In this document: one piece after another, positions 35,734 to 47,954 of the stretch
How the letters are laid out: every line of letters starts with the position of its first letter
How positions within the stretch are numbered: the first letter of the stretch is position 1
DNA from: Gamsiella multidivaricata
Taxonomy: Eukaryota; Mortierellomycota; Mortierellomycetes; Mortierellales; Mortierellaceae
NCBI RefSeq assembly: GCF_025024155.1
Contig: NW_026251716.1
Location: forward strand, 124,001-188,000
Reading direction: 5' to 3'
Length of the DNA stretch: 64,000 nucleotides
Translations under genes and position numbers: made by a program
The notes under the pieces: model-generated
The model's input: only the letters and a program-made list of their open reading frames with translations
Told to the model about the DNA's origin: nothing
Databases searched by the model: none

Positions 35734-38456
35734 CTATAATAGAGAGAGCAGAACAATGTCAGCGGTCGTTTTGCAATGCTTTTGAGCCAAGTAGTATTTG
35801 CAGGGGGGACAAGCGTGCCCATAAGGCTTACAGGGTTCATAAACCGTGCGGCTGCTGAGGAGATGCCCCATGAAGGTTTCGATCTCCTTGCCGAGTTCCT
35901 CGAGACCGTAAGTATAGTAAATAATGCCCCTCCCCAATGGCATATTATCGTTTTCGTCATCCTTGGAGTACCCTCCGCACACCGAGGCAGCCAGCAGCTG
36001 GATCAAGAATTTGAGCTGCACATGTCCACCGAACGCTCCACAGCCCCAGTTGCCTATGATCCATGCGGAAATGTGTTATTAGGCGTATGCTTTTGCTAAT
36101 AGATAGAACCAATCAAATTTGAATCGAATAGATACACTTACCAGTGGCGATCGGCGGAATACCGTCTGGAGGGCCTTCTGCACGACAGAGGCCCCATTCT
36201 GAGGCGATGATAGGTGACCTCCTGAATCCAGCAATAGCTTTGTTCAGTTCCCGCAAGATATGGCATTCTGAGAACTGACGCAGACGCTGATCCTTTGAGC
36301 CGAATGGCAGGGCATCGATGGCGCATATCTCCGTTTTTCGACGGCCTAGGCCGTCTCTTTAGGATCGGTAAAAATAAGAGATAAAAAGCACCTGATCAGA
36401 GTCATCGGACTTGTATGTTCAGCAGCTTCATTAGACATCATGAGCGGCTAGTACCTGGGAGTATCGTCAACAAAATCGGAGTGCCATGTGAACGTGCTGG
36501 CATATCCATTATAGTTTGAGTATCGCTCTGCTCCCTTAATCAAGACCGCCTCATTATCCTCCAGACTCTGTATGAACAGCCGCGAGAGGATCAGCTCTGG
36601 ACAAATGGCAAATCGAATCTCTTCCTGAACGGCACCCTATCACGAACAACGATATCCAGCGAACATCGCTTAGTCAAAGTTATTCTGGTAGGATGCGAAA
36701 AAGAGAATCGGTAATATGAAAGAATTAAGCAGACGTACGTGACCAAGGATTCCTCCACCAATGACTTTGTTGGCGAAATCCAGCTGCAGCGCTCCCTGCG
36801 GCGCATCATCCTCGAGCGGACTATCGTTTTCGACACGGATGTGGACATAACAAAACTGACCCGAGCTGACCCGCTCATTCTGCTCCAGTGTGATGGGCGA
36901 TTGTAAAACTTGTCGGTGATAGGTAACGACTCCTTGTGGCACTACAGTTTTCAAACGAGGTTTAGCCGTTTATCTTTATCTCTGCATGTCAAAATGTCGA
37001 ACTCAACATAGCACTGCCTTACTGACTTACTCCTCGTAGTGACGCGATCAAAATAGTGGAGAATGCAACGGAGCTTGGCAGCATTCGTTGGCGTGCACGT
37101 TGCATATCGGCCATCAGCCCGGAATAATGTCCAAAAGTTGATCGATGGGTATCGAGGCTGCTCGTCCTTGGATCGGTCCTTCTTGGTATCCCGAATTTTG
37201 TCCGCATCAGTAGTTGTGGTGGTACGCGCTTTTGGTATCTCTCCTCTAAAGCATGCTACTGCTGATGCTGATGATGATGCCAGGACAGGATCCTTCTTGC
37301 CAAAGTAAGCAAAGAGCGACATCTGTCTATCAGCGTTACGTAATGAATTTCCTGAGGGTTGGCCTTTTGTTTTCGAAAGTGTGCCATGAGGATCCTTGGG
37401 TGCATCGTTCAAAGTTCGTCCTTCACCGTCCTTGCGCTTTTTCATAGAATCGTCGCCTCCTTTTCGCTTTTGCGGTTCCGACGGCTCAAAAGCGCGTCGC
37501 CGTTTGGTGTCCGCATTGCTATGGCGCCGAGGAGGCATATTTCGGCAGGGAAACGTGTTGAAGAACGCGTGCGCCAATAGACATGCGATCTACCGTTTGG
37601 ATAGCGATTGATGGATATCAGTTGACGCTGCTTGCGTTGATAATCAGGGAAAGAAGTCACCGTCCATCGGCCGCAATGCAGCGCTATCTGCACCCTACCT
37701 GCTCCTGACTGAGAGTAACAGCAGAGTCCTCCTGTTGCTTCAGTAATGGAATGGGCTTCTTGACGAGTTCGGGCAACCGTAACGCGAGTGCCTGAATTTT
37801 TGGCAAGATTATGGTGAAGAATCGATCCCGCTCCTCTTTGTTGAAGAAATCTTCCTCAGCTATCATGGTATCCCCTGCATCAGCGTTGTCCCGCTCCGAT
37901 CTGTTGCTGTAGCCGAGAACATCTTCCGTGGGAATTTCCCCGTCGATATTCATATCTTGTTCTTCAGGGTTCACCTTAGCATCGCCCAATACTGCCAATG
38001 GGCTATTATAACCCCGTTCGCGGGCGTGAGGTGTTGACGAGGAGACAGGCTTATCCGCTTTTTGGTTGAGAAAGGCTTCCAGGCCTTTTGTGTTCCAATC
38101 GTAATCGTCCCCTCCAATCCATCGAGATATTGTCTCAGACAGTTGCCGTGAGTTCTTGATGGGTGCTGTCAACCCTTGGACGATCTCTAACCACTTATTG
38201 GAGGATGAAGATGAAGCAGACGAGCACGGCAAACGGACATGGTCGTTGTCCCAGCAGTCCTCAAAGTCTCGGGGATAGGGAAATTCAGGTGGATCGAGTC
38301 CTGGGATCTGAGTTAGATAGTTGATTGACGAGTCATTTGGTCAATAAAAGCTGTGCGCGAACGGACCACGCGCATGGATACAATAAAGATTGGTGGGCGC
38401 TTTACTTTGCACAAAATGTGGTGAGTTCCTGTCTCAAAAAACACGTCGTGGGGCAT
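35734..38456 (-). CDS. PARG: poly(ADP-ribose) glycohydrolase
   Basis: Seven exons join in frame: 38456-38406, 38307-37699, 37589-37031, 36941-36739, 36636-36455, 36356-36142 and 36053-35734, giving 712 residues. The accessory region begins DPPEFPYPRDFEDCWDND. It is followed by LPELVKKPIPLLKQQ, LSQEQ, ACLLAHAFFNTFP and INFWTLF. The catalytic signature crosses intron 4: LQLDFANKVIGGGILGH then GAVQEEIRF, with the two acidic residues at E479 and E480. ERYSNYNGYA and NWGCGAFGGH, both PARG macrodomain motifs,follow. A disordered insert of about 100 residues splits the AFFNTFP and YPSINFW blocks. PARG removes poly(ADP-ribose) chains in DNA-damage signalling and implies a PARP elsewhere in the genome. 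All catalytic motifs are intact. Confidence 0.93.
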
Positions 38457-38753
38457 ATTGGAGGTGAAAAACAAGTGAGGATGGCAAGGCAGAGATAGCG
38501 TATCTGAAGGAATTGAAGGAAGGGGGAGGAAAGTGATGGAAGTAGATGAAAAGGAAAGCAATCAGGACAACTGGCCACCATCAGGCGCCTTTTTCAGCGG
38601 CTCTTTTCCTATTGGATTGCCACCATCGCCACCAAATGCGCTCGATGGGCAGTGCTGCAGTGCTTGAAGGTGACTGTCGTACATAATACCAAGGAGAACG
38701 GTTCGATTGAAGGCACTCCGATAAGGTCAACAGAGCAAGCATCAGTACGAAAC
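38457..38753. promoter_or_regulatory. bidirectional promoter, PARG / MED31
   Basis: 297 bp between the divergent ATG codons of PARG and MED31. No canonical TATA box seen. The PARG-side leader is pyrimidine-rich on its coding strand. Confidence 0.5.
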
Positions 38754-39564
38754 ATGAGCCAAACAGAATCAACTTCAACGCCAACATCAGCGTCAATCCA
38801 GAGATTAGACTCATTTCAGACCGAAGATGAATACGAGCAGCTTAAGCGGTTCCAGATCGAGCTCGAGTTCGTTCAATGTCTAGCCAACCCGTGGTATCTC
38901 CACCGTATGCGCGTTGCATCCTTCAAATACATGCCGTCGGACTGGAATCAACTGCGCTCAATATGAACTTCTATCCTTACGCTCATGTTCAATCCATGTC
39001 TTCTTGCTCGGACCATCCCTGAATAGACCTGGCACAACAACAATATTTCAATCAGGACACGTTCGTCCGGTACCTCGACTACCTGCAATACTTCCGGAAG
39101 CCAGAGTACGCCAAATATATCATGTAAGTCAACTAGTTGCCTTCGATTCTTCGTCAGGGTCGCCATTACTGTAATGGACTACTGGCCAGCATAAGACGCT
39201 TGCTAATTTCCTTCTCTGTTTACATAACATTTCTAGCTATCCGCACTGCCTACATTTCCTAACACTTTTACAACACAAGTCGTTCAGGGACCACCTCGCC
39301 AAACAGGATACAGCAACATTTGTCCATGAAAGACAATATTATCATTGGCAATATCTCAGGAATCAGGATAGGGTTGTTAGAATCGAAATCATGCCCGACG
39401 GATCGTTGGTCGAGATTAAGAACGAAATAGCATCATCTTCCCAGCCTTCTACAGCACAAGGACAGACACATGGAGATGTGGCGGTAGGACCGACAAATGG
39501 ATCCGTGACAGCTCAACAAGCACAAGGCGCGGCAGTGCTAGGAACAGTAACATCAAACACATGA
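38754..39564 (+). CDS. MED31: Mediator subunit 31 (Soh1)
   Basis: Three exons (38754-38904, 39027-39123, 39237-39564) join in frame to 191 residues. The MED31 core is nearly complete: RFQIELEFVQCLANPWYL, HHLAQQQYFNQDTFVRYLDY, RKPEYAKYIIYPHCLHFLTL and FVHERQYYHWQYLR. MED31 is part of the Mediator middle module that links activators to RNA polymerase II. The core occupies about residues 25-125. The rest is a Q/T/G-rich tail not found in yeast or animal MED31. Start is the ATG just before the conserved region; no upstream in-frame Met was needed. Confidence 0.93.
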
Positions 39565-39755
39565 GTAGGCGCACTCAATGGCTCCGTAGCAGCTTGACCG
39601 TAGCTGTCGATGTCAGATTGTGGAACTATAAGCACACTGTCCTTTGACATATAAAGCCTTGCGGATATCATTGATGATTTTACAGTAACGAATTCTTTAA
39701 AGGCGGTGGTGATACATACATTTTCCTTCTATCTAACATTTGCGAGGCCAGGTCT

Positions 39756-42700
39756 TTATCGCTGAAATTGAAATCCGTTGGGAAAAGGCTGGAAATTAGC
39801 AGCGTTGGTCGAGAGCTGGATCGTTTCTGGCACAAGGATCTGCCGTGCTTCAAAATGGTTGGTCTGACGATCGCTTTCGCTGTGCGTGAATGGACCATTG
39901 CTTCCTTGATAACTTGCTTGAACGCCATCAACGTGAGAGCCTTGATTAGAAGATGATCTCTGATTTGCAGCCTCCGCTACCTCATGCGTGAAGTAGAGAG
40001 CACCTTTTTCTCTCTGAAGCTGTGCTTTTTGGCGATCCTCTTCATTCATGTCTGGCTTTGGCCCGGCACCCATGCCCCTATATCCATGCGGTGACTCATA
40101 TATATTTCCTGAAGTTCCCACGAAGCCAACTGATTCGCCAGCCTCATTCAGGACAGGATTTGCTGATGGCGACTGAGGCGGATGCCGTGAGCTGTTTTCA
40201 TTGTTCGCGTGATTACCATACCCAATCGCCCTGCGCAAAGTGATCAAATCGTTCAGATCTTCCTGTTCCAGCTCGTTCAAGGTTGCCCGCAGAAAGAGAA
40301 TCGCCTTAAGCTTTCGCGGGCCATAGTCCCGATCGACCCAACGACAGCGATGATGAGCTCGGAAGAGGACCTGGAGACATGCTTTGCTGGTTCCGTCCTT
40401 TGTGTGGTTGTTGGTCGTATTGAGGACCACATCGATTTTATGGAAGTCATTGACAGCTTCGCCCTCACAAAAGGCTTGGATCTTTTGCTTTAGTCTCTGG
40501 ATGGTGCGACCGGAACTGAAAAGAGGGATATCCATCCAGAAACTGTCGATGTGATCGTCTATAAGAGGGGTATTAGGGCCAGAAAGGATGCCCCGTTTGT
40601 AAGTAACGTTTTTTTTTTTTTTGCCGTCGAGAGAGCCTGGTTAGAAGCGGAACGGTACCTGATCGACTTAGGTTATTTATGTGACGCGTTGCAAGGATAT
40701 AATTTGGCGACAGGACACGCTATGGATGGCCACATACGGTTAAGTAATGAACGAGGAAGTACTATAAATTTGATCAAAGACATCGATTGCTTACCATTCC
40801 ATCTCCTCGCTTCATCTCTGTAGTAAGAATATGTATTGTCATGATCGTATAGTGCGAGCCCTAAACAAAAAAAATGCGATGTTAGTCGTCGTGGAAATAG
40901 TTAGTAAGCGCCTTTTTTTTATCATCAAGCATCAGACATCTTCAACGCTCACCTCGAGCTCAATCCTATCACCCACATCAAATGCTAGAATCGGAGGAAC
41001 ATTACGATGTTAGATACAACTATCAATTGTCATTTCATGCCGCCGTTTCTATTCTCGGAGGTTGCTTGGGCTTACTTACGGCGCTATTGTAAAGAGAAGG
41101 CCATAGGGATCTAGTTAGATTCAAGTGTTTGCGACGCGTTTGTTATATCTTTTGCCAGTTATGGTATGCTTACCATGACGAAAATAAAGACCATGGACTC
41201 AAACGCGTTTTTTGCAGATGTTCCTGTAACAAATGCGCCTCCAACAACCAGCTAGCGAGTACATAATAATGAATCATTAAGAAAAGCATGCTCCCATCAA
41301 GTAAGCATTATGATAAATAGAAAAGGACGAATAGATCTTACGGACGACACGCTAACAGCATATTGCTGCACTCCAACATCGTAGGCAATCAAGAAGGCCA
41401 CGATAACAAATAGGAGAACGATGATATTGAACAGCATGTTGAGCCTGGCCATGGCGTTTTCGAATGTCTTGTGTGTCGAAGTGAAGCTCTTGCGGAGATT
41501 TACCATATCCACGATTGCTAGTGCGAAATTCAGCGTGAGTCGGGACATCCTAAACAATGAACCTGGGCATCAAATATAGAATACTCACTTTTCTTGAACA
41601 TAGCTCGAGTGACAATGTCGCCTCCGTTGGGATCAAACAGTTTCCAAACACGATCCATAATCTCCTTCTTAAACGGTTGCTCCAGATCTACCCGTTCAAG
41701 GTGGTTTCGGTGAGGCGGGCATATGCGGATCCACAGGTCTTTTGCTTTTTTGTAAGGGTTCTATGGAGATACACAAACCACATTACCGTTAGCATGTTAA
41801 CAACAATTATTATACCAGTATGTTCGTGGCAATGGGAAAAATCTTACCTCAATAGGTTTGTTGCGCAGACTGTGGATCAGCTTTGACTTTCGCTTCTTGC
41901 TCATCTTCACAAATTCCTGCGGCTCCAACTCGTGATCCCGGCATACCTCTCCAATGGATCCGGCAGGCGAGGTCGCCTTTTCGACACTGGTTCCCTTGGC
42001 CTCGGTGCGCCTCTGAAACGAGTTCTTCAACAGTTCCCAAGTTGAACGCTTTTGTGTTATACCGTCGACGAGGCTTGCGGTAGGTGGCTTCTCAGCCTTG
42101 GAAGAACTAGGTCGACTCTGATTCGGCGATTTTCCTCCTTGGTGTGTTGACGATGCTAACCAGGAAGTCGATTTCTCTGCCCAGCGATAGTGATGGCCCT
42201 GCAGGCCTGGTATGCGTTGCTGCCGATGCGGTTTTATCTTTTGCAGCCCATCTAGGACATGTCCTTGAAAGTTCAGCTCCACGAATTTGGAATTGTCTTG
42301 CTCGAATCTGTCTGAGAGTATCTGCATCGTGTACCGCTTGAGGATATAAAGGAGATTCATGGCCTGAAGTCCCCATAGACATCGGTGAACCCACCAAAAG
42401 ATCCATCGCCGACATTCCATGTCCACACCTTCCGCCATTTTTGTGAAATCAATACCACTCTTTGCTTTAGCACACGTCGGGTAATGTACGAAGACGACCC
42501 AAAACGCAATCAAGACGAAGAGCCATACAGACCGCGCGATGTGCGGCACCAACCCGTCGTGCGTCTCCAATATGATTTTGACCTTGACAGAACCAAACTT
42601 GTGGATAATCTTGAACAGAGCCATGATCAAGAACTGGATCAAAAAGTAACTGAGATGGTTTCCGATAACGACAGCCATGTACGGTTTGCCATCCTCGATC

Positions 42701-43791
42701 AGAACGACAGTTTTCTGGTGGTGCGTGTGCACATGGCGGAGGATGAACTTTGGGATCAAGAAACAGACGATAATAAAGGCGTTCTTAACCAATCGTATAA
42801 CCCAAGGATGGACTCGACGATGTAACGGTTGACAGCAGACATCGCCCTCCATCATTGCAATACTCTCTGCGTTTGCTTGCAGGTCCTTCTCCTTGTCCTC
42901 ATAGATCTTATCCTCCTCCCAGTCAAAGTCGTCGTCTTCGTCTGTGCCGCTACTGCTGCTGCCTTCCTCTGCCTGCCTCTCAGACATTACCGGGACATGC
43001 TTCAATGGCTCTTGACCTGGAGACGACTCGTCGACATATATTTTGACTGCACATGGCTCCGTTATGATTCCTGCTGGGACATGGTCGCGCACGGAACTGA
43101 AAGAGAGCCTGCGGTGGCTCGAGTGCAATAATGGGCCAGCACCAGTACCTTCTGGTGGTGTCGTGTTGTTTTTGTTGTCCTCTGAGGCTGTGAGTCGGCG
43201 GAGTTGCCTGGAGGAGCTTGCAGAATGCGTCGATCGGTTGGATCTGCGGTTACGGAGCACTGCATCCAGGGATTCCAGCTCAACGGACTTCATGACAACC
43301 TCTACGCATGGTCCTAAAGAAAAAGTACGCCCTACTATCGTGGCGCTGTTCTCACTGAATGCACTGACATCTGATTTTGCATCGCTGCCTCTGGCGTTCG
43401 TGTGAAGCTGTATAGACGTGGTATCGAGACTCAAGTTGGAAGTATTACGGGAGCGACTCCGTGAAGGGGTTAATGTGCTAGTAGGTGTTGATATTGTATC
43501 CTCTAGTACCTTGTGCTGTTGGTCCAACGTATGCTGCAGTAGTTCATTGCTGCAATTCCCCTGCTGCTCTGGTGGCTGTGGCTCCGCTGGACGCTGCTGC
43601 ATCTCCGGTATAGCAGCCTTACGCTCGCCATCAATATCTAGTAAGTTGCTATCGCTCCTCATTCTCGATAATCCCTTGGAATGATGTGTACAATGTCTTG
43701 TCGCCATTCCAGACATACTGTCGACTCCACGTCTTGAAGAACTGTTCCCTGTAGCTGTTTCAATTCCCTGTGCCCTGCGGTCCTTGTTCAT
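39756..43791 (-). CDS. MscS-family mechanosensitive ion channel (fungal Msy-like)
   Basis: Nine exons: 43791-41848, 41760-41589, 41562-41342, 41251-41174, 41083-41080, 40984-40953, 40860-40795, 40719-40659 and 40558-39756, giving 1126 residues. A disordered N-terminus leads into transmembrane helices (AFIIVCFLIPKFIL and others) and an EF-hand-like LFDPNGGDIVTR. The pore-lining helix ends GTSAKNAFESMVFIFVM and runs into RPFDVGDRIELE. The beta domain contains HILTTEMKRGDGM and LSPNYILATRHINNLSRS. The 4-nt exon 41083-41080 is required to keep this motif in frame. The intron between exons 2 and 3 would be only 26 nt with the in-phase acceptor. Fungal homologues sit in ER membranes and respond to hypo-osmotic stress. 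Confidence 0.85.
41080..41083 (-). other. 4-nt microexon CGCC in the MscS gene
   Basis: The preceding exon ends in phase 0 after FIFVM (donor GTAAGC). The next clear exon (40984-40953) needs one base to complete its first codon. Between them, a good acceptor (pyrimidine tract then ACAATAG) is followed by CGCC and a strong donor GTAAGT. Including CGCC gives FVM-RP-FDVGDR, which restores the conserved P-F/Y-D-V-G-D motif. Starting the exon at an upstream AG instead gives an in-frame TAG. Confidence 0.6.
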
Positions 43792-44776
43792 CGCTGCATG
43801 AAGATCCAGCTGATGATTGTCCTGTATCGATGGTAAAGAAGTAAAATAATAAGGCACGAACTTAATGCCAGAAGAGGTGATTTAGAGGCGACCCAGTGCG
43901 TTAGGTTCCCTCGCGAATGAAGGGTAATGGAAATAATAAAGAAAGGGCGGTTGCTGACTTCGTCTAACCCTCGCTAAAGTATGGGCCAAGCTGGAAGCAG
44001 GAATTACTACCAGGTCACGACCACATAGACGGGTCAAGCAAAGCAGGTGTTTGTCCCTTTGGAGCAGTTCCAGATCGAACGCGATAGATCGCTCGTCATC
44101 TAATGAATGGGAATGACGGCACCAAGCAAATGTTTGGGTAGTAGGTATTTGGCAGCCAGGGGCAGGGGCAGGAACCAGGCACGGAAGTCGGAGCAGGGAT
44201 GAGTACAGGGCGCTTCCATAGGATGGTTCTCGTGCCGGTACATTCACATTCCCAGCACGCTGGGCGTGTTCTTATCAGGACGCGGGAATAACCAGCTGTC
44301 TACGAGAATTTACCATGTATGTTGCATGCAACGTGCTATGGAAGAGTATTTTTACTTCTGGCCCTGGGACTGGCAGCCGCTTAAAATACATATGGGTTCA
44401 TCCCCAAAAAGAAACAGCAGGCAGAGACAGAGAGAGCCCGCATCCTGTTCGCCCGTCTGCTCCGTGGGCATCATTCGTGTCCGCGTCCTCTCATTCGTCT
44501 CTGTTAACTTTAAAAATAAACACGCTGCTGGTCGGGTATCTCCCACGGATGAGGATCATGCTATCATTATCGCCAGAACCCCAGCATTCCAGCTACGTAC
44601 ACATCGTCTTCCTTGGATCCCCTTTTTAAACCACTCCCACTCCACTTGTTCCTCTTTTCTTCATCTCTTTCTTCATTCCATCTTTCTCCATCTCTTCCTC
44701 ATCGCGGCTTCCCCTCAGGAAAAAACAAGAACCCCACCAAGCTCTTTGTAATTCGAAATCACCAATATCAGTAGCA
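43792..44776. promoter_or_regulatory. divergent intergenic region, MscS / GNA1
   Basis: 985 bp between two divergent starts. The last 130 bp before GNA1 are pyrimidine-rich (CACTCC, CTTCATCTC), as in strongly expressed fungal genes. Open frames here show no domain similarity. Confidence 0.5.
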
Positions 44777-45418
44777 ATGGCTCCCGTACAGACATTCAAG
44801 TCCAAGAGTCCATTCAAGAAGTCCAATGACCTCTTGTTCGACCCCGCCTTCATCCCCGCCGAGCTGCAGGACCCTCTCCCTTCAGGTTACGTCATCAGGC
44901 CTTTGTGCAGGACCGACAACCAGGTGCGATCCAACAGCTCGTTCCTCAAGACCCTTGAGGTCCTCACAACCGTTGGAGCCATCTCAGACGCAGACTTCCA
45001 GAGGCGCTTCCAATACCTCCAGGATCACAATGACCAGTACTTCACCATCGTCATCGAGGACATGAACGTGCCCGCCACCTTGGCTGGATCCGCCACGTCG
45101 TCAACACCCAATTTGGTCACCCCAGGACGTGGCAAGATTGTCGCCGCAGGAACTATTGTTGTCGAGCGTAAGTTCATTCGTGGTCTCGGCCTGGTCGGCC
45201 ATATCGAGGACATTGCTGTCTCGGGCGATCAGCAAGGCAAGAAGCTCGGTCTGAGGATTATTGAGACTCTCAAGGCCATTGGAAAGCAGCAGGGCTGCTA
45301 CAAGGTCATTCTCGACTGCTCCGAGAAGAACGTACCCTTCTACGAAAAGTGCGGCTTCGAGAGAAAAGGCGTGGAGATGGGCTGGTATGTCGTCAAGCCA
45401 ACAGCAGCCAAGCTTTGA
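44777..45418 (+). CDS. GNA1: glucosamine 6-phosphate N-acetyltransferase
   Basis: A single exon of 213 residues. The GNAT fold is clear: YVIRPLCRTD, then VAAGTIVVERKFIRGLGLVG and HIEDIAVSGDQQGKKLGLRI, which contains the acetyl-CoA binding Q/R-x-x-G-x-G/A-like turn (here Q-Q-G-K-K-L-G). LDCSEKNVPFYEKCGFE and the terminal EMGWYV follow. GNA1 converts GlcN-6-P and acetyl-CoA to GlcNAc-6-P in the UDP-GlcNAc pathway that feeds chitin and N-glycan synthesis. The protein is longer than the yeast enzyme (159 residues) because of an N-terminal extension and a Ser/Thr/Pro insert of about 20 residues before the VAAGTIVVE strand. Codon use is strongly biased to C-ending codons, suggesting high expression. 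Confidence 0.93.
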   Translation: MAPVQTFKSKSPFKKSNDLLFDPAFIPAELQDPLPSGYVIRPLCRTDNQVRSNSSFLKTLEVLTTVGAISDADFQRRFQYLQDHNDQYFTIVIEDMNVPATLAGSATSSTPNLVTPGRGKIVAAGTIVVERKFIRGLGLVGHIEDIAVSGDQQGKKLGLRIIETLKAIGKQQGCYKVILDCSEKNVPFYEKCGFERKGVEMGWYVVKPTAAKL

Positions 45419-45786
45419 GTCGGCCCCTGTTCCCCAATTTTTTTTCCCTTTTCGTTCATTCCCATAGATATCCCCCAATGCATGGACTAGCGTACACTTA
45501 TTCCCTCTTTTTTTCGCCTTAGTCTCAACTTGTATTCGCCATTTTACATAGCCCGTCATCTTTCTTCTGCAACAAATATATCCCTGACACAAACATCTAC
45601 TGCTTCAGGTGTTCATCGGGTTGTTTTTCATATTTGATGTCTCGAGGCCCCACGCACAGAAAGAGCCTTGATTCCGGGCCAGAATTCAAGTTGTTGGATG
45701 GATATCAGACGACGATTTTATTATTGCGGTAGATGACTCGATGCATGGGAATGCCAATTAAACAACGTAGATATTGGCGCTCCTGC
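45419..45786. other. convergent 3' region, GNA1 / TRM5
   Basis: 368 bp between two convergent stop codons. T-rich patches (45438-45450, 45508-45517) fit 3' UTR sequence. No gene seen. Confidence 0.55.
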
Positions 45787-47954
45787 TTATTCAGTCTTGG
45801 GACGCTTGGCCGTTGATTCTTCCGTAGTGCCAGTAGTAGCAGGGTCTGTGACACTGCTGGTAATGCTGGCTTCAAGTTCTGGCTCGGGCTTTCGCTTCCC
45901 GTCACTGTGAGCATTTTATTTTTATGAAAAAAAAAAAAGCGGATGCATACATAGTGAGCAATTACTATGCAGACACCGTATGTGACAAATGAAATATTAA
46001 ATTAAGTGGACATGGACGTTACCTTACCTTGCAAATGCAATTTCAGCGGGCAGACGGAAAGAGATACAATACATATCCTTGTTCGGTGCAACCTTACGGA
46101 CCCAGTGCAACTTGACAGAGTCCATTTCAAGAGAGCCGCCCATCACAGCCTCGACGCGTTCCCTCACGTCCTCCTCAGGTGTATCACTCTTGGAGAAACA
46201 ATGGCAATGAATCATGGGAAGCTGCTTCTTGGGCTCAGATATATCTGCCTCGCGACCCTTGAACAGACCGCAGAAGGCGTCAAGGAACTCAATCGCTGTT
46301 GCTGGCAGGTTCATCACAAAGTGATCAAATGTTTGGAACGAATGGGATGTCGGTGATATATCCTGAGCTTGTGCTGGTACTGGAGTAGGTGTTGGTTCGG
46401 TGACAGCGACTGTTGAGTCCTTCGCAGCGCCTTTCTTTCCTTTAGTGACCACAGGTGGCAGTGGTGGACGTTTATACCCAGACTTCTCCAGATCCTCGAC
46501 AGCCTTGCGAATAAAATCCCGACCATCTAAATTATAAATCCTCAAGTTGTCTTTGAGCTGGCAAACGGCATACACAGACAGTAACCGTCGATTAGTTACA
46601 GGTCAACCCCTCCTCCCCTCTCTCCCCCGCTTTAGATCTCTCTGCCACTCAAACGAAATGCGTGGTACCTTGTTTAAGGCCTTGTTCTCGAGCATGTACT
46701 GATACGAAGTCGGGTTGAGATCGTTTGCGTAGACGGTGCAGCCTTTCTTTGCAGCGGGCATGGCGAATGGCCCTATGCCTGCCATGACATCGCAAACCGC
46801 GTCGTTTGCACTGAACATTCTGACAAGGCGCTCATGCTCTGTATGCAGACGAGAGTTCCAGTACACTTGCGAGAAATCCAGTTTGAACTTGCATCCGCTC
46901 TCTCTCTACATATCGTGCCAAACACAGACAATACGTTAGAGGAGAGGCCACTGAGGCGTCATACAATATGATTGAATGCCCATCCAAGATCCGTGACTCA
47001 CAACTTCTGCAATCATATCATCCTCTCCAGCAAGAAGCTCCATCTTGAAAAACCTGAAGGTGGTATCGATGGTATCTGTCTTGTTGACGATAGTCCTAAG
47101 GTTCGGGTTCTTATCCATGATCACTTGGCCGATTAAATGCTTGTAGGGGAGATATTCGTCTTTGAGATTCATGTGTGCGATATGTCCAACGGTCGTGAAC
47201 GACGAGGGTGCCTCGTCAATGATATCCTCTGGAAGAATCGCGCGCAGAACCTCGTCTATCAGGGGCGTAATGAGAGTTGTAAAATGTGTTCAATTGACTG
47301 CGACGTAAAACACTGTTTCTTCCACTGCTCGTTAAAGGACATGCATTCTCAGAATACTTACCTGCCGTCCAATGATCGTATCCAACTGTTAGCTCTGTTT
47401 TCGTGAGCGCGATGTCCTTCTTTTTGACGAAACTTTTGGTCATTTCGGATGCGCCTTCGAGATCTATCAGCAGCAATTAACCACAAAAGCAGTTAGATTA
47501 CATGTATCACACAGAAAAGAACTGTATGCCTCTAATTGCTTTAGAATTTGCCTTCATTCTTAATATCCAGGTTCAAGAGAACTAGTCGCTTAGACTTTTC
47601 TCCGTCGTCGCTGTCCACGACGTTCCTGATCTTGGGTTCCAGTAACATGTCACTATCGCGTTGGGAAGTATGTAGCATTAATCGAGTGAATTGGTTAGCG
47701 CTGGCGATGTCAGTCGTTGGCTCTCCGCTTTTGCTTGCTTTAGCTGCGGGCATGATACCATCATGTCCTCAACACCTCGATTGGCATAGCTCCTGTCACT
47801 GTTTTCTGCTTTCTTGTACATACGTCCCAATGACCTTTTTGCATTCCATGGTCAAGCTGGCTGGAATCCTTAGAGCCATCACACTGACGGTCCTGGTAAA
47901 CAGAGACTTGTCCAGAGCCAATAACCCTCGCTGGACGACTGGTGGCGGGATCAT
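45787..47954 (-). CDS. TRM5: tRNA (guanine37-N1)-methyltransferase Trm5
   Basis: Seven exons join in frame: 47954-47824, 47700-47552, 47463-47362, 47255-47002, 46905-46669, 46557-46028 and 45904-45787, giving 506 residues. The N-terminal D1 region has [20 protein letters not shown]. The catalytic part has [51 protein letters not shown], the SAM motif DVMAGIGPF (251-259), YANDLNP and the catalytic-loop [10 protein letters not shown] (about 374). Trm5 makes m1G37, which prevents frameshifting, in cytosol and often mitochondria. Intron 2 appears to use a GC donor (AG|GCAAAT), because the frame hits TAA before any GT. An Ala/Thr/Pro insert lies before the NLPATA loop. Confidence 0.92.

Noticed and set aside
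41080..41110. 31-nt alternative to the MscS microexon, starting at the upstream CTAG
   Set aside because: Phase fits, but it contains an in-frame TAG, whereas the 4-nt version restores the conserved motif.
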